Positions 19,954 to 27,849 of a DNA stretch of 64,000 nucleotides are shown in pieces (the stretch's first letter is position 1; every line of letters starts with the position of its first letter). The notes below the pieces were generated by a model. It did no database searches, was not told the origin of the DNA, and was given only the letters and a program-made list of their open reading frames with translations. Source of the DNA: WJJR01 sp964440935 (lineage in GTDB: Bacteria > Zixibacteria > MSB-5A5 > WJJR01); NCBI GenBank assembly GCA_964440935.1, contig CAYTTY010000015.1:1-64000 (forward strand), given 5' to 3'. The position numbers and the translations under genes were made by a program.

Positions 19954-20832
19954 TTAGTTTAACAAAAGCTGCTGTGCCAGGACCCGTCCACGCCGGGTGT
20001 CAAGCGCGCCGAGAATATCGATAACCTCCCCCGGCACCAGATCATCCAGATTCAACGTCAGCCCCTGCGGGTCGAGGATGTCGGTCTCCGGGCCAATGTC
20101 CACGACGATCGTCTCGTCGGATCCGGGCAAATCAATGATCAGTTGTCCTTGGGCTTCATCAAACGTTACGATTTCCGCGCCCATCACCTCGACCGATTCC
20201 AACGAATCCACCGTCGCATCGACAAACACCTGCGGACGCATGATGTACATGCCGTTACCGGTTTGCACCACCTGAATCGAGTTCTCGGCGTCCAGATCAA
20301 GACTCACAACCGTAAACGCATCGGTCGTGACGATCACATCGCCCTGCGAATTCAGATCGACCTTCCCGTTGGCGACGAGCTGAATGTCATCCTCCATGAT
20401 CTCGGTGCCATCGTCCATCACGAACTTCGGCTCGCTGACATACAAACGAATCTTGTGATAATTTCCGGCCGGTGCTTGCGTCACCGCCAGCACACGCGAA
20501 ATCGAATCGAGCGCGAGCAGGTTCATGCGGACCGGTTCATCGAGTGCCAGCACACCGACTGTGTCGTCATCGACGTCGGTTGTGTCATTCTCGACATCAG
20601 TAGTGTCATCATCGGCATCGTCTTCACCAATCAGACGAATTGAATTGACCGTCAGCCAGACTTCGCTCAGATCATCGATCGGCGCATCGTGCATGAGCAA
20701 AATCAATCCGCCTTTGCTGAGCTGGCCGGGATCGGTGACGTTCGTTGATGAATCATCGTCGCTGCAACCGACTGCAAACAGGGCGACCGCCGCGAGCACG
20801 GCGATAATCCGTACAAGATTGGATATGCGCAT
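19954..20832 (-). CDS. DUF4382-type lipoprotein
   Basis: A 292-residue predicted lipoprotein: signal peptide with lipobox LFAVGC, Cys23 being the lipidated residue. Residues about 40-195 match the DUF4382 pattern (GGLILLMHDAPIDDLSEVWL, NLLAL, APAGNYHKIRLYV). The C-terminal 90 residues look like the small beta domain DUF5666 often found behind it (VEVMGAEIVTFDEAQGQLII, DLVPGEVIDILG). An acidic Asp/Thr/Val-rich stretch at about residues 74-95 is inserted in the first domain. Function of both domains is unknown; an envelope location is likely. Monocistronic, convergent with the DUF192 gene; a GGAGGAGG-like site precedes the ATG. Confidence 0.82.
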   Translation of the reverse strand: MRISNLVRIIAVLAAVALFAVGCSDDDSSTNVTDPGQLSKGGLILLMHDAPIDDLSEVWLTVNSIRLIGEDDADDDTTDVENDTTDVDDDTVGVLALDEPVRMNLLALDSISRVLAVTQAPAGNYHKIRLYVSEPKFVMDDGTEIMEDDIQLVANGKVDLNSQGDVIVTTDAFTVVSLDLDAENSIQVVQTGNGMYIMRPQVFVDATVDSLESVEVMGAEIVTFDEAQGQLIIDLPGSDETIVVDIGPETDILDPQGLTLNLDDLVPGEVIDILGALDTRRGRVLAQQLLLN

Positions 20833-20912
20833 TGTCTATTCCTCCTCCATCGGAGAGTGGTGAGTACGTGCAACTGATACGCTAGAAATGTCGGCATGCC
20901 GACAGTGGATTT

Positions 20913-21455
20913 CTACTGCATTCCCATGAGGCTCCTGTAAAAGCGAATGGCCGCCGGCCCCAAGAGCACCACCAGCAATTCCGGGAAGATGAAGAAGATT
21001 AACGGAAACAATAACTTAACCGGCATCTTCTGGGCGTGTTCCATTGCCCGTTGGCGACGTTTGGTGCGCAAAATGTCGGCCTGCACCCGCAGCACATCGG
21101 CAATGCTTGTACCCAGACGGTCCGACTGCATCAGCACCGTGGCCAGCGATCGTAACTCATCGACGCCCGTGCGCAACGCCAGGTTGCGAAACGCCTCCGA
21201 CCGGCTGAATCCCAAAAAGATCTCCTGATTGAGCACATTCATTTCCGTTGCCAGCTCCGGGTACGTATTGCGCATTTCACGCGAAATGCGCTGAATCGCC
21301 GCATTCAAACTGAGTCCCGCCTCAACACACACGATGATCAAATCGAGCACACTCGGAATCGCGCGCCGGATGTTTTCGCGCCGTGTCTTGACACGGTCAT
21401 TGATGATGAGTTTGGGAACGGCAAATCCAAACAGTGCGGCACCGAGCCCTTGTCA
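20913..21455 (-). pseudogene. Truncated TadC-like pilus assembly protein (type II secretion F domain)
   Basis: The minus-strand frame encodes the C-terminal part of a TadC/GspF-family inner-membrane platform protein: ALFGFAVPKLIIN, LDLIIVCVEAGLSLNAAIQR, the cytoplasmic helical bundle with LMQSDRLGTSIADVLR, and a final hydrophobic segment LLFPLIFFIFPELLVVLLGP. Intact TadC proteins are about 300 residues with earlier membrane helices; here the similarity stops at about 21450, where an in-frame TGA (21453-21455) is met and unrelated sequence begins. The remaining open frame from GTG at 21350 is 145 residues and is unlikely to work alone. No tadA, tadB or pilin gene is nearby. It is the 3' remnant of a Tad (Flp pilus) locus cut by a rearrangement or an assembly join. 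Confidence 0.75.
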
Positions 21456-22880
21456 AAGTGGGCGACGCGGCGATTGTTGAGGCGCTGGTCACCAATGCGG
21501 CCGGTGACGGCCTCTCCGGTGAGTTGGTGCAGTTCACCGTCACACCAAGCGCCGGCGGATCGTTCGACGCGTCATTTTACGAAACGGGCAATCTGGGTAT
21601 TGTCGCCGGCGTCGAACGGATTGGAGATTCCGGCCAATCCGCGCGACATCACCGATGTGAAGCTGGACCCCGGCTTCTTGCATGGGCTGGCGCTCAAGAA
21701 CCTGTATCTCAGCGGGCATTCGACGGCCGATGACATCGCCGAGCGCATGGCGTTGCCGTTGGGGCCGACGCTGGAGATTCTCGATGCGCTGCGTCGCGAA
21801 CGGTTGACCGAGATTCTGGGCAGTGACAGCCAGTCGCTGGACGGGTATCGCTATTCGCTCACCAATTCCGGTTTGGAACGTGCCGCAGTGACCCTCGAAC
21901 AAAACGGTTACGCCGGTCCGACGCCGGTGACGCTGGCCGAATACGTCGACATGGTGAAGCGTCAGTCGGTGCGCGAGTTGCATATTACGCGCGAGGCGAT
22001 CGAGTCGAGCCTGTCCCCGCTGGTATTGAAACAAGAAACGCTCGACCTCATCGGCCAGGCGGTCACCTCCGAGCGCGCCGTGCTGCTCTACGGCGAATCG
22101 GGCAACGGCAAGACGACGGCGTCGGAATGTTTGCGTCACGCGCTCGAGGGTCATATTCTCATTCCACACGCAGTCGAAGTGCAGCGGCAGGCCATTCAGT
22201 TGTTTGATCCGGCCTCGCATGAAGTCCTGCCCGATCCGGCGCTCGACGATACCAGCGTCCGCCCCGATGTTGACCGTCGCTGGCTGCGCATTCGCCGGCC
22301 GGTGGTGGCGGCGGCCGGGGAACTGGCGGCGCATCATCTCGAACTGATTCGCGATGATCTCAGCAAAACGTATGAAGCGCCGATTCAGATGAAGGCGAAC
22401 GGCGGCCTGATGGTGATCGATGATTTCGGACGCCAGCGGCTGGATGCCGCCTATCTGCTGAATCGCTGGATTGTTCCGCTCGAACAGGGAATCGATACGC
22501 TCTCTCTCAGCAACGGTGCGCGATTTGAAGTGCCGTTCGACGTCATGCCGTTGTTCCTGTCGAACAAGGACCCCCGAGAACTCGCCGATGAAGCGTTCCT
22601 GCGTCGTATCCGCTACAAGATCGAAATCCCCGGTCCCACGCCCGCCCTGTTCGTCGCCATTCTCCGCCAGGAATGCGAACGCAACAATGTGTCGTATGAT
22701 GAATCCGCGGTTCAGCATTTGGTTGATGAGTACTTCACGAAACCGAATCGCGAAATGCGCGGCTGTCATCCCCGGGATTTGGTCGAAGCTATTGCCGATG
22801 CGTCTAACTATCGAGGCACACCGCGCGTCCTAAACCCCGACACGATCGCAAGCGCCGCCGCGAGTTATTTCGTCGACTGA
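21450..22880 (+). CDS. AAA+ family ATPase, N-terminus disrupted
   Basis: A cytoplasmic ATPase with an N-terminal winged-helix-like region (FLHGLALKNLYLSGHSTADD, DALRRERLTEIL) followed by an AAA+ core: Walker A GESGNGKT at residues 215-222 and Walker B LMVIDD at 320-325 in the longest frame, then an arginine-rich sensor region and C-terminal helices. The first 55 or so residues of the longest frame (from ATG at 21450) are the wrong frame of the Ig-like fragment and do not look like protein; family-like sequence starts near 21612. TTG at 21621 or GTG at 21657 are possible starts, without a clear ribosome site. The true 5' end may have been lost at the junction with the TadC and Ig fragments. 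Function unknown; similar ATPases sometimes accompany Tad-type loci, which would agree with the TadC fragment. Confidence 0.7.
   Translation: MSKWATRRLLRRWSPMRPVTASPVSWCSSPSHQAPADRSTRHFTKRAIWVLSPASNGLEIPANPRDITDVKLDPGFLHGLALKNLYLSGHSTADDIAERMALPLGPTLEILDALRRERLTEILGSDSQSLDGYRYSLTNSGLERAAVTLEQNGYAGPTPVTLAEYVDMVKRQSVRELHITREAIESSLSPLVLKQETLDLIGQAVTSERAVLLYGESGNGKTTASECLRHALEGHILIPHAVEVQRQAIQLFDPASHEVLPDPALDDTSVRPDVDRRWLRIRRPVVAAAGELAAHHLELIRDDLSKTYEAPIQMKANGGLMVIDDFGRQRLDAAYLLNRWIVPLEQGIDTLSLSNGARFEVPFDVMPLFLSNKDPRELADEAFLRRIRYKIEIPGPTPALFVAILRQECERNNVSYDESAVQHLVDEYFTKPNREMRGCHPRDLVEAIADASNYRGTPRVLNPDTIASAAASYFVD
21451..21580 (+). pseudogene. Fragment of an Ig-like (Big) repeat coding sequence
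   Basis: In the frame beginning at about 21451 the translation reads like one Ig-like/invasin repeat: AIVEALVTNAAGDGLSGELV followed by QFTVTPSAGGSF. There is no start, signal peptide or second repeat, and the frame soon runs into the region whose other frame encodes the AAA+ ATPase. It lies between the end of the TadC fragment and the start of ATPase-like sequence, so it appears to be a scrap of a third gene caught in the junction. Confidence 0.5.
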
Positions 22881-23032
22881 TCCACCGAGACAATTCTGTC
22901 CGACTCCCGTGAGCGGCGAAACAACATCGTCGGCGAGTCCGCCTTCAGGCAACGACGTACTCCTGGTCGTGAAGAATCATTGCATCCCGCGATGCATTGA
23001 CATTACCCTTCCCCTCAACACGGAGGGTCATC

Positions 23033-24094
23033 ATGTCCACATTATCACGCCGTCGCTTCTTAAGCACAACGGGCGCCGCTGTTGTTGGTTGGCCGCTATT
23101 GGCCAAATCGGAGGGCCACGCTCAGCCAGCATCGGGCACGGCAACGGGTACACGTCCTGTGCGTGTCATCTCGTCAGCCAATGGGCGGGAGGCGACACGT
23201 ACCGCCTACGAGATGATCACGGCCGGCCGCGATCCGCTCGATGCTGTCATTGCGGGTGTTAACATCGTCGAAGATGATCCCGAGGACACCTCGGTGGGTC
23301 TGGGTGGTTTGCCCAACGAAGACGGTGTTGTCGAGCTGGATGCGGCGGTCATGCACGGCCCCACGCATCGCGCCGGTGCCGTCGCATCGTTGCAAAGCAT
23401 CCGCAATCCGTCGAAAGTCGCCAAACTGGTGATGGAACAGACCGATCATGTGTTATTGGTCGGTGAGGGTGCGCTTCGCTTCGCACGGGCACATGGATTC
23501 ACCGAAGAGGACTTGCTGACCGACAAAGCCCGTGGCATCTGGCTTTACTGGAAACAGTCGCTCTCCGAACGCGACGACTGGCTGACGCCGCCCGACAGTG
23601 TGCTCGACCCGGATGTGGCCGAATTCTTCAACCGTCCGACCGGAACGATTCATTGTGCCGGCATCAACACCGCCGGTGACATGTCGTGTGTCACAACGAC
23701 CAGCGGACTGTCGTTCAAGATTCCGGGACGGGTCGGTGATTCACCGATCATCGGCGCCGGCCTGTATGTCGACAACGCCATCGGTTCATGCGGCAGCACC
23801 GGGCGCGGGGAAGCCAATTTGCAAAACCTGTGTAGCTTTGCGGCGGTCGAGTTGATGCGCAACGGGATGTCGCCCAAAGATGCGGGCATCGAGATACTGC
23901 GGCGTGTTGTTGCCCACACAACAGAAAAGCATCTATTGCGTGACGATGGCTCGCCCAATTTCGGCCTGAAGTTCTATTTGCTTTCGAAGGACGGTGGTTA
24001 TGCCGGCGTATCGATGTGGGGTCCCGCGAAGTACTCGGTCACCGACGACCACGGCACGCGTCACGAGGACTGCGCCGTGTTGTATGAGAGGTAG
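23033..24094 (+). CDS. Tat-exported isoaspartyl peptidase / N4-GlcNAc-asparaginase family hydrolase
   Basis: Ntn-hydrolase of the L-asparaginase 2 family, which cleaves N4-glycosylated or isoaspartyl asparagine bonds. I chose the ATG at 23033 because AGGG lies just upstream and the protein then starts with a Tat leader (SRRRFLSTTGAAVVGWPL). The 353-residue precursor should mature by self-cleavage before Thr205 in RPTGTIHCAG, the nucleophile position. Downstream GRVGDSPIIGAGLYVDN and the Gly-rich SCGSTGRGEA are family signatures; the early GLGGLPNEDG loop is typical of the glycosylasparaginase branch. Periplasmic location suggests use of glycopeptides or repair of aged peptides as nutrients. 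Convergent with the aldo/keto reductase gene. Confidence 0.9.
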   Translation: MSTLSRRRFLSTTGAAVVGWPLLAKSEGHAQPASGTATGTRPVRVISSANGREATRTAYEMITAGRDPLDAVIAGVNIVEDDPEDTSVGLGGLPNEDGVVELDAAVMHGPTHRAGAVASLQSIRNPSKVAKLVMEQTDHVLLVGEGALRFARAHGFTEEDLLTDKARGIWLYWKQSLSERDDWLTPPDSVLDPDVAEFFNRPTGTIHCAGINTAGDMSCVTTTSGLSFKIPGRVGDSPIIGAGLYVDNAIGSCGSTGRGEANLQNLCSFAAVELMRNGMSPKDAGIEILRRVVAHTTEKHLLRDDGSPNFGLKFYLLSKDGGYAGVSMWGPAKYSVTDDHGTRHEDCAVLYER

Positions 24095-24110
24095 CAGTAC
24101 TCTCAGCGCA

Positions 24111-25370
24111 TCACGCGAGTTCCAAATGGCGTGACGCCTCCAGCAAGCGATCCCGTACCGGCAGATCGAACTGGCATCCCGACGTGCACGGCCCGTCGCA
24201 GTCGACACACGCGTATGGACGATGTGCGGTCGGCAATTCGCGGTATTCCCTCAGCGCTTTCAGATGCTCACCGTACGATGCAAAATACATGTCATAACGG
24301 AGTATGTTCGCAATAGCGACACCGTGCGGACACTGCGCCTGGCAGTCGCCGCAACCGGTCCGGCAGTAGTTCGACCAGACCGAGGTGGCATAGGCATCGA
24401 GAACCTTTTTGTCGATGGATGAAAAGCGCTTGCCCGATGCCGAGGCATACTCCTCGACCTGTGACGTGTTCCTCATCGTCACGACAAGACCGTTCACTTC
24501 CGGATGTGAGAACACCCACTTGAAGGCCGCCTCGGCGAGCGACGTCTCGCCCGTTTGGAACTTCGAGAGGTCTTCCTCCCGCGCGCCCGCCAGTGTTTTC
24601 ATCGCAACCACACCGACGTCGTGTTCTTTGGCCTTTTTTAACACCTCCGTCAGGCGCGGGTGGTCCATGAAGTTGAACGCCGTCATGATCATCGCGAAGT
24701 GACCTGACTCGATCGCGGTGATCAGCAGATCGGCAAAGTTGTTGGGGCCATGCGAGGAGACACCCAGATACCGGACCTTTCCCTGTTCGATCAACTTCGA
24801 CGTGGCCGACAGCATATTGGAGTCGAGCAGCCGTGCTTTATCGTTTTCACGTTCGCCGATGGCGTGTACGAGCAGAAAGTCGACATAGTCGCTTTGAATA
24901 CGTTTCAGCGTCCCTTCGACCGCCGCGATCACCTCTGACTCGGGTACACCCGCATCGAGGTGCACACCGTACCGTCCCTTTTCGCAAATCTTGGTGGTGA
25001 CAATCGCCTTCTGGCGCTTGCTGGAATCCGCCAGCACTCGTCCCAGCGTCGACTCCGAGCCGCCGTTGCCGTAATCGGGTGCCGTGTCGAAGTAATTGAT
25101 ACCGACGTCGAGCGCGCGGTCGACCACATACGGATTGTCCAGCGCCCCACAGCCCATCGAGATATCCGACATCCGCAGCTCGGTTGTGCCGATCGTGTTG
25201 TACTTCTTGATGAGTCCCGCCTGCGTTTCCGGTGTTGTCTGCGAGGTATCAACATCCTCGGCACTTTGCTTCGTTGAGTCCGATTCGGACGCCTGGCAAC
25301 TGGTGATCCCGGTGCTGAATACCGCCCCCGCCCCGATGCCAAGGTGACCAATGAAATCCCGGCGTTTCAT
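24111..25370 (-). CDS. Tat-exported aldo/keto reductase with C-terminal ferredoxin-like domain
   Basis: A 419-residue oxidoreductase. The leader MKRRDFIGHLGIGAG with a lipobox-like GITSC (Cys25) predicts Tat export and lipid anchoring. Residues about 55-330 form an aldo/keto reductase barrel with the tetrad Asp95, Tyr100, Lys127 and His169 (FDTAPDYG, TTK, LLVHA). The C-terminus has two Cys clusters (CRTGCGDCQAQC and CVDCDGPCTSGC) like iron-sulphur AKRs of the COG1453 type. The ATG at 25370 has GGAGGG upstream and overlaps the preceding stop as ATGA; the open frame upstream of it lies inside the preceding gene. Substrate unknown. An AKR outside the cytoplasm would lack NADPH, so electrons probably arrive through the iron-sulphur proteins of the same operon. 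Confidence 0.88.
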   Translation of the reverse strand: MKRRDFIGHLGIGAGAVFSTGITSCQASESDSTKQSAEDVDTSQTTPETQAGLIKKYNTIGTTELRMSDISMGCGALDNPYVVDRALDVGINYFDTAPDYGNGGSESTLGRVLADSSKRQKAIVTTKICEKGRYGVHLDAGVPESEVIAAVEGTLKRIQSDYVDFLLVHAIGERENDKARLLDSNMLSATSKLIEQGKVRYLGVSSHGPNNFADLLITAIESGHFAMIMTAFNFMDHPRLTEVLKKAKEHDVGVVAMKTLAGAREEDLSKFQTGETSLAEAAFKWVFSHPEVNGLVVTMRNTSQVEEYASASGKRFSSIDKKVLDAYATSVWSNYCRTGCGDCQAQCPHGVAIANILRYDMYFASYGEHLKALREYRELPTAHRPYACVDCDGPCTSGCQFDLPVRDRLLEASRHLELA

Positions 25371-26893
25371 GACGCCCTCCTGCGTTGCTGCTCTGTATCC
25401 AAAATCATCATGTTCTTTCTGGAACGGCTTTCGCCAACGGACGTTACATAAATCGCACGCTTGTCCACAACCGGACATTCGTGCTCACAAATACCACAAC
25501 CGATGCACAACTCCGGGACCACACGGGGCCGCTTCAACCTCACGGTTCGATTTCCCTCCTGAACAACCACCTCGTCAGTCTCAATCGCCTTCGGCGAGGT
25601 CGGGCAGACCTCCTGGCACACCACGCACGGACGATTCATCGCCCACGGCAGACACCGTCCGCGATCGAAGAAGGCGGTACCCAAAACGATGGGATCGCCG
25701 TTGTAGTCCCCACGTCCCAACTTGCGGTCGAGTGTGATCTTGTCAATTGCACCGGTTGGGCACACTTCACTGCACAGAACACAATTCAACTCACAATAGC
25801 CGATGCGATTGTTGAGTATCGGTGTCCAAAATCCCTCAAACCCGCCTTCGGTCATCGCCGGTTGCAGAACGTTGGTCGGACACACATGCATACATTCTTC
25901 GCACTTGATGCAACGGGCAAGAAACTCGTCTTCGGGTTGCGATCCGGGAGGACGGATCAGTTGAGCGCGCGGGGTGTCGGCCGACGTTGTCGGTGTGCGT
26001 AAGAACAATGGAACCGCCAAACCCGCAAGAAGGCCGCCCACCACTTCACGTCGCGTGATCGAGGGTGACGCAACCGGCTCACTGATATCCTCTTTATTGC
26101 CGGTCATCCCAAAGGTCAGTGCATCGGGCGGACATGTTTCCAGGCAGTTAAACAAAAGCATACACTCCGATTTGCGCAGTTGCCAGTCGGGATCGGCACC
26201 CGCCTGGCATTGCGCCGTACAAAGTTCGCAGTCGGTGCAGGTTGGTTGGGTGCGGCGAATATGGACAATCGACCAGCGTGACAGCAACCCTAACAACGCC
26301 CCCAATGGACACAACAGTTTGCACCAGAGCCGTGGACGAAGGTAAGCCGCAACCAAAATCGCCAATAGCAGCAGGACAGCGATCCACCCCAATTCAAATC
26401 CACGCGCTCCGACAAAGAGCAGACCGGACCCGGCATCGATGGCGGGAAACACCGATGTCGTCAGCGCTCGGGTCATCAAGACAATCGGATCGAGCAGACC
26501 GATTTGCAGGATACCGAAGATCGCCATAACCAGAAACGCGATCAGGATCAGGTACTTCAGCCGGTAGATCCTCTGATACCGATTGATCCTCATATCCCGC
26601 TTCAGTGTCGACTTGCGAAGCTTGGCCGTCCAATCCTGCGCCGTTCCCAGGGGACACAACCAGCCGCAGTAAAACCGCCCCAGAAAAATGGTGAGAACGA
26701 TAATCGGAATCGCCAACCAGAGGGCCCGATACAGTGTCCCGGTAGACAATGCGGTTGAAACAGCGACCAGCGGATCGGTGTCAAGGAACAGACGCACCGG
26801 ATAACCAGCCATGCGATCATACGTGGTCATCACCAACAGGAAGATGAATAACCCGAAGAACACCGTCTGGTAGATGCCGCGTACCCGTTGCAT
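25367..26893 (-). CDS. NapH/MauN-like membrane ferredoxin fused to NapG/MauM-like polyferredoxin
   Basis: A 508-residue electron-transfer protein. Residues 1-210 are a NapH-like membrane part: about five helices with the two signature motifs CGWLCPLG (76-83) and CKLLCPLG (191-198). Residues 219-254 hold ferredoxin cysteines (Cys219, 222, 225, 229; 244, 250, 254). At 279-297 a second export-like element appears, Arg281-Arg282 followed by VVGGLLAGLAVPLFL, i.e. a Tat-type signal in mid-protein. After it comes a NapG/MauM-like polyferredoxin with four clusters (Cys328-338, 367-378, 414-430, 463-473). NapH and NapG are normally separate; here they are fused with the NapG leader kept as an internal membrane segment. 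Likely role: moving electrons from the quinone pool to the extracytoplasmic partners of this operon. Coupled at both ends (ATGA after, TGATG before). Confidence 0.9.
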   Translation of the reverse strand: MQRVRGIYQTVFFGLFIFLLVMTTYDRMAGYPVRLFLDTDPLVAVSTALSTGTLYRALWLAIPIIVLTIFLGRFYCGWLCPLGTAQDWTAKLRKSTLKRDMRINRYQRIYRLKYLILIAFLVMAIFGILQIGLLDPIVLMTRALTTSVFPAIDAGSGLLFVGARGFELGWIAVLLLLAILVAAYLRPRLWCKLLCPLGALLGLLSRWSIVHIRRTQPTCTDCELCTAQCQAGADPDWQLRKSECMLLFNCLETCPPDALTFGMTGNKEDISEPVASPSITRREVVGGLLAGLAVPLFLRTPTTSADTPRAQLIRPPGSQPEDEFLARCIKCEECMHVCPTNVLQPAMTEGGFEGFWTPILNNRIGYCELNCVLCSEVCPTGAIDKITLDRKLGRGDYNGDPIVLGTAFFDRGRCLPWAMNRPCVVCQEVCPTSPKAIETDEVVVQEGNRTVRLKRPRVVPELCIGCGICEHECPVVDKRAIYVTSVGESRSRKNMMILDTEQQRRRAS

Positions 26894-27849
26894 CAGATGT
26901 TAATCTCCTCGGTGCGCAGCCGCCCAAGATCGGCGATGCCAATGCCACGGTCGGCGGCGAGCTGAATGTGTGGACAGTCGTCCATGGTTCGGCCGAGCAA
27001 TGTCAGCCCGAGTGCATCGACCGCCACCGCATCGGGCGAAGCGATAATCGTGTTTCCGGGCGCAACATCCGACGGCGAGCCACCGGTTGGACCGTTGCTC
27101 ATCAGGATGCGTGTCGCATCACCGATCACGAGCGTCGGACGAATCATCATCGCCAGATCGGCAATCACGTTGTGTATGTCCTGATGAAATCGGTTTCGGC
27201 CTTCGCCCAGCAAACCGTACCAGTTTTTCATCGCGAACGACATGCCCGACAAATTGTGGTCCTTCAGCGTCGGCACACCGATCACGCGATCGATGCCACT
27301 CAGCAAGCCGGCCGCCACATCAAACCGGCGCACCGCCACTCCGCCGATATCGCCCAGTTCGAAATCATTGGACGACAGATAGTGAATCGTCGCTTCTTCC
27401 TCACTGGCAACATCGGTCATACCGGAGCGCGCAAAGCTCGCGGTCGGGGAATTGATCGGGTTGTCACTGATGATGATGTCACGGGCCCCGGCAGATCGAC
27501 AAAGCCTCACAACCGCGCGCACAACATCAGGTGACGTTGTCGCGCCGAGGCTGGGCGGTCGATCAAAGCCGACATTAGGTTTGATCAAAACACGGTCACC
27601 CGGCGCAATGAACTGTTCGATCCCACCGAGCGCGCGTACTGCCGCCTCCACCATCGCTCCGGAATCCGTCCCACGGGCGATCGCCACGTCGGCTGACAAT
27701 GCGCTGCGATCAATGCCGTAATCAGGTATGACGAACAAGTCGCGGGCGGTATCCACCTCACGCCCACTCAACCAGACACCCGCACCGGTGAAGGCGGCGG
27801 CAGCGGCAGTCGCTTTGGCGGTCTGAATGAGAAATTCGCGACGTTTCAT
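26893..27849 (-). CDS. DUF362 domain protein with Tat leader
   Basis: A 318-residue DUF362 protein. It opens with a Tat-type leader (KRREFLIQTAKATAAAAAF) and then the DUF362 fold: GDRVLIKPNVGFDRPP, TSPDVVRAVVRLCRSAGA, GVPTLKDHNLSGMSFAMKNW, GDATRILMSNGPTGG. Unlike many relatives it has no ferredoxin cysteines (only two Cys in the whole chain), so it is a catalytic or binding partner rather than an electron carrier. The biochemical function of DUF362 is not established. It overlaps the upstream DUF6599-like gene by ATGA and its stop shares a base with the next ATG, so all four proteins are probably made in step. Confidence 0.9.
   Translation of the reverse strand: MKRREFLIQTAKATAAAAAFTGAGVWLSGREVDTARDLFVIPDYGIDRSALSADVAIARGTDSGAMVEAAVRALGGIEQFIAPGDRVLIKPNVGFDRPPSLGATTSPDVVRAVVRLCRSAGARDIIISDNPINSPTASFARSGMTDVASEEEATIHYLSSNDFELGDIGGVAVRRFDVAAGLLSGIDRVIGVPTLKDHNLSGMSFAMKNWYGLLGEGRNRFHQDIHNVIADLAMMIRPTLVIGDATRILMSNGPTGGSPSDVAPGNTIIASPDAVAVDALGLTLLGRTMDDCPHIQLAADRGIGIADLGRLRTEEINI

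Noticed and set aside
21540..22769. 409-codon minus-strand frame opposite the AAA+ ATPase
   Set aside because: Rich in Arg/His as expected from antisense of a GC-rich gene; the plus-strand frame has Walker A and B motifs.
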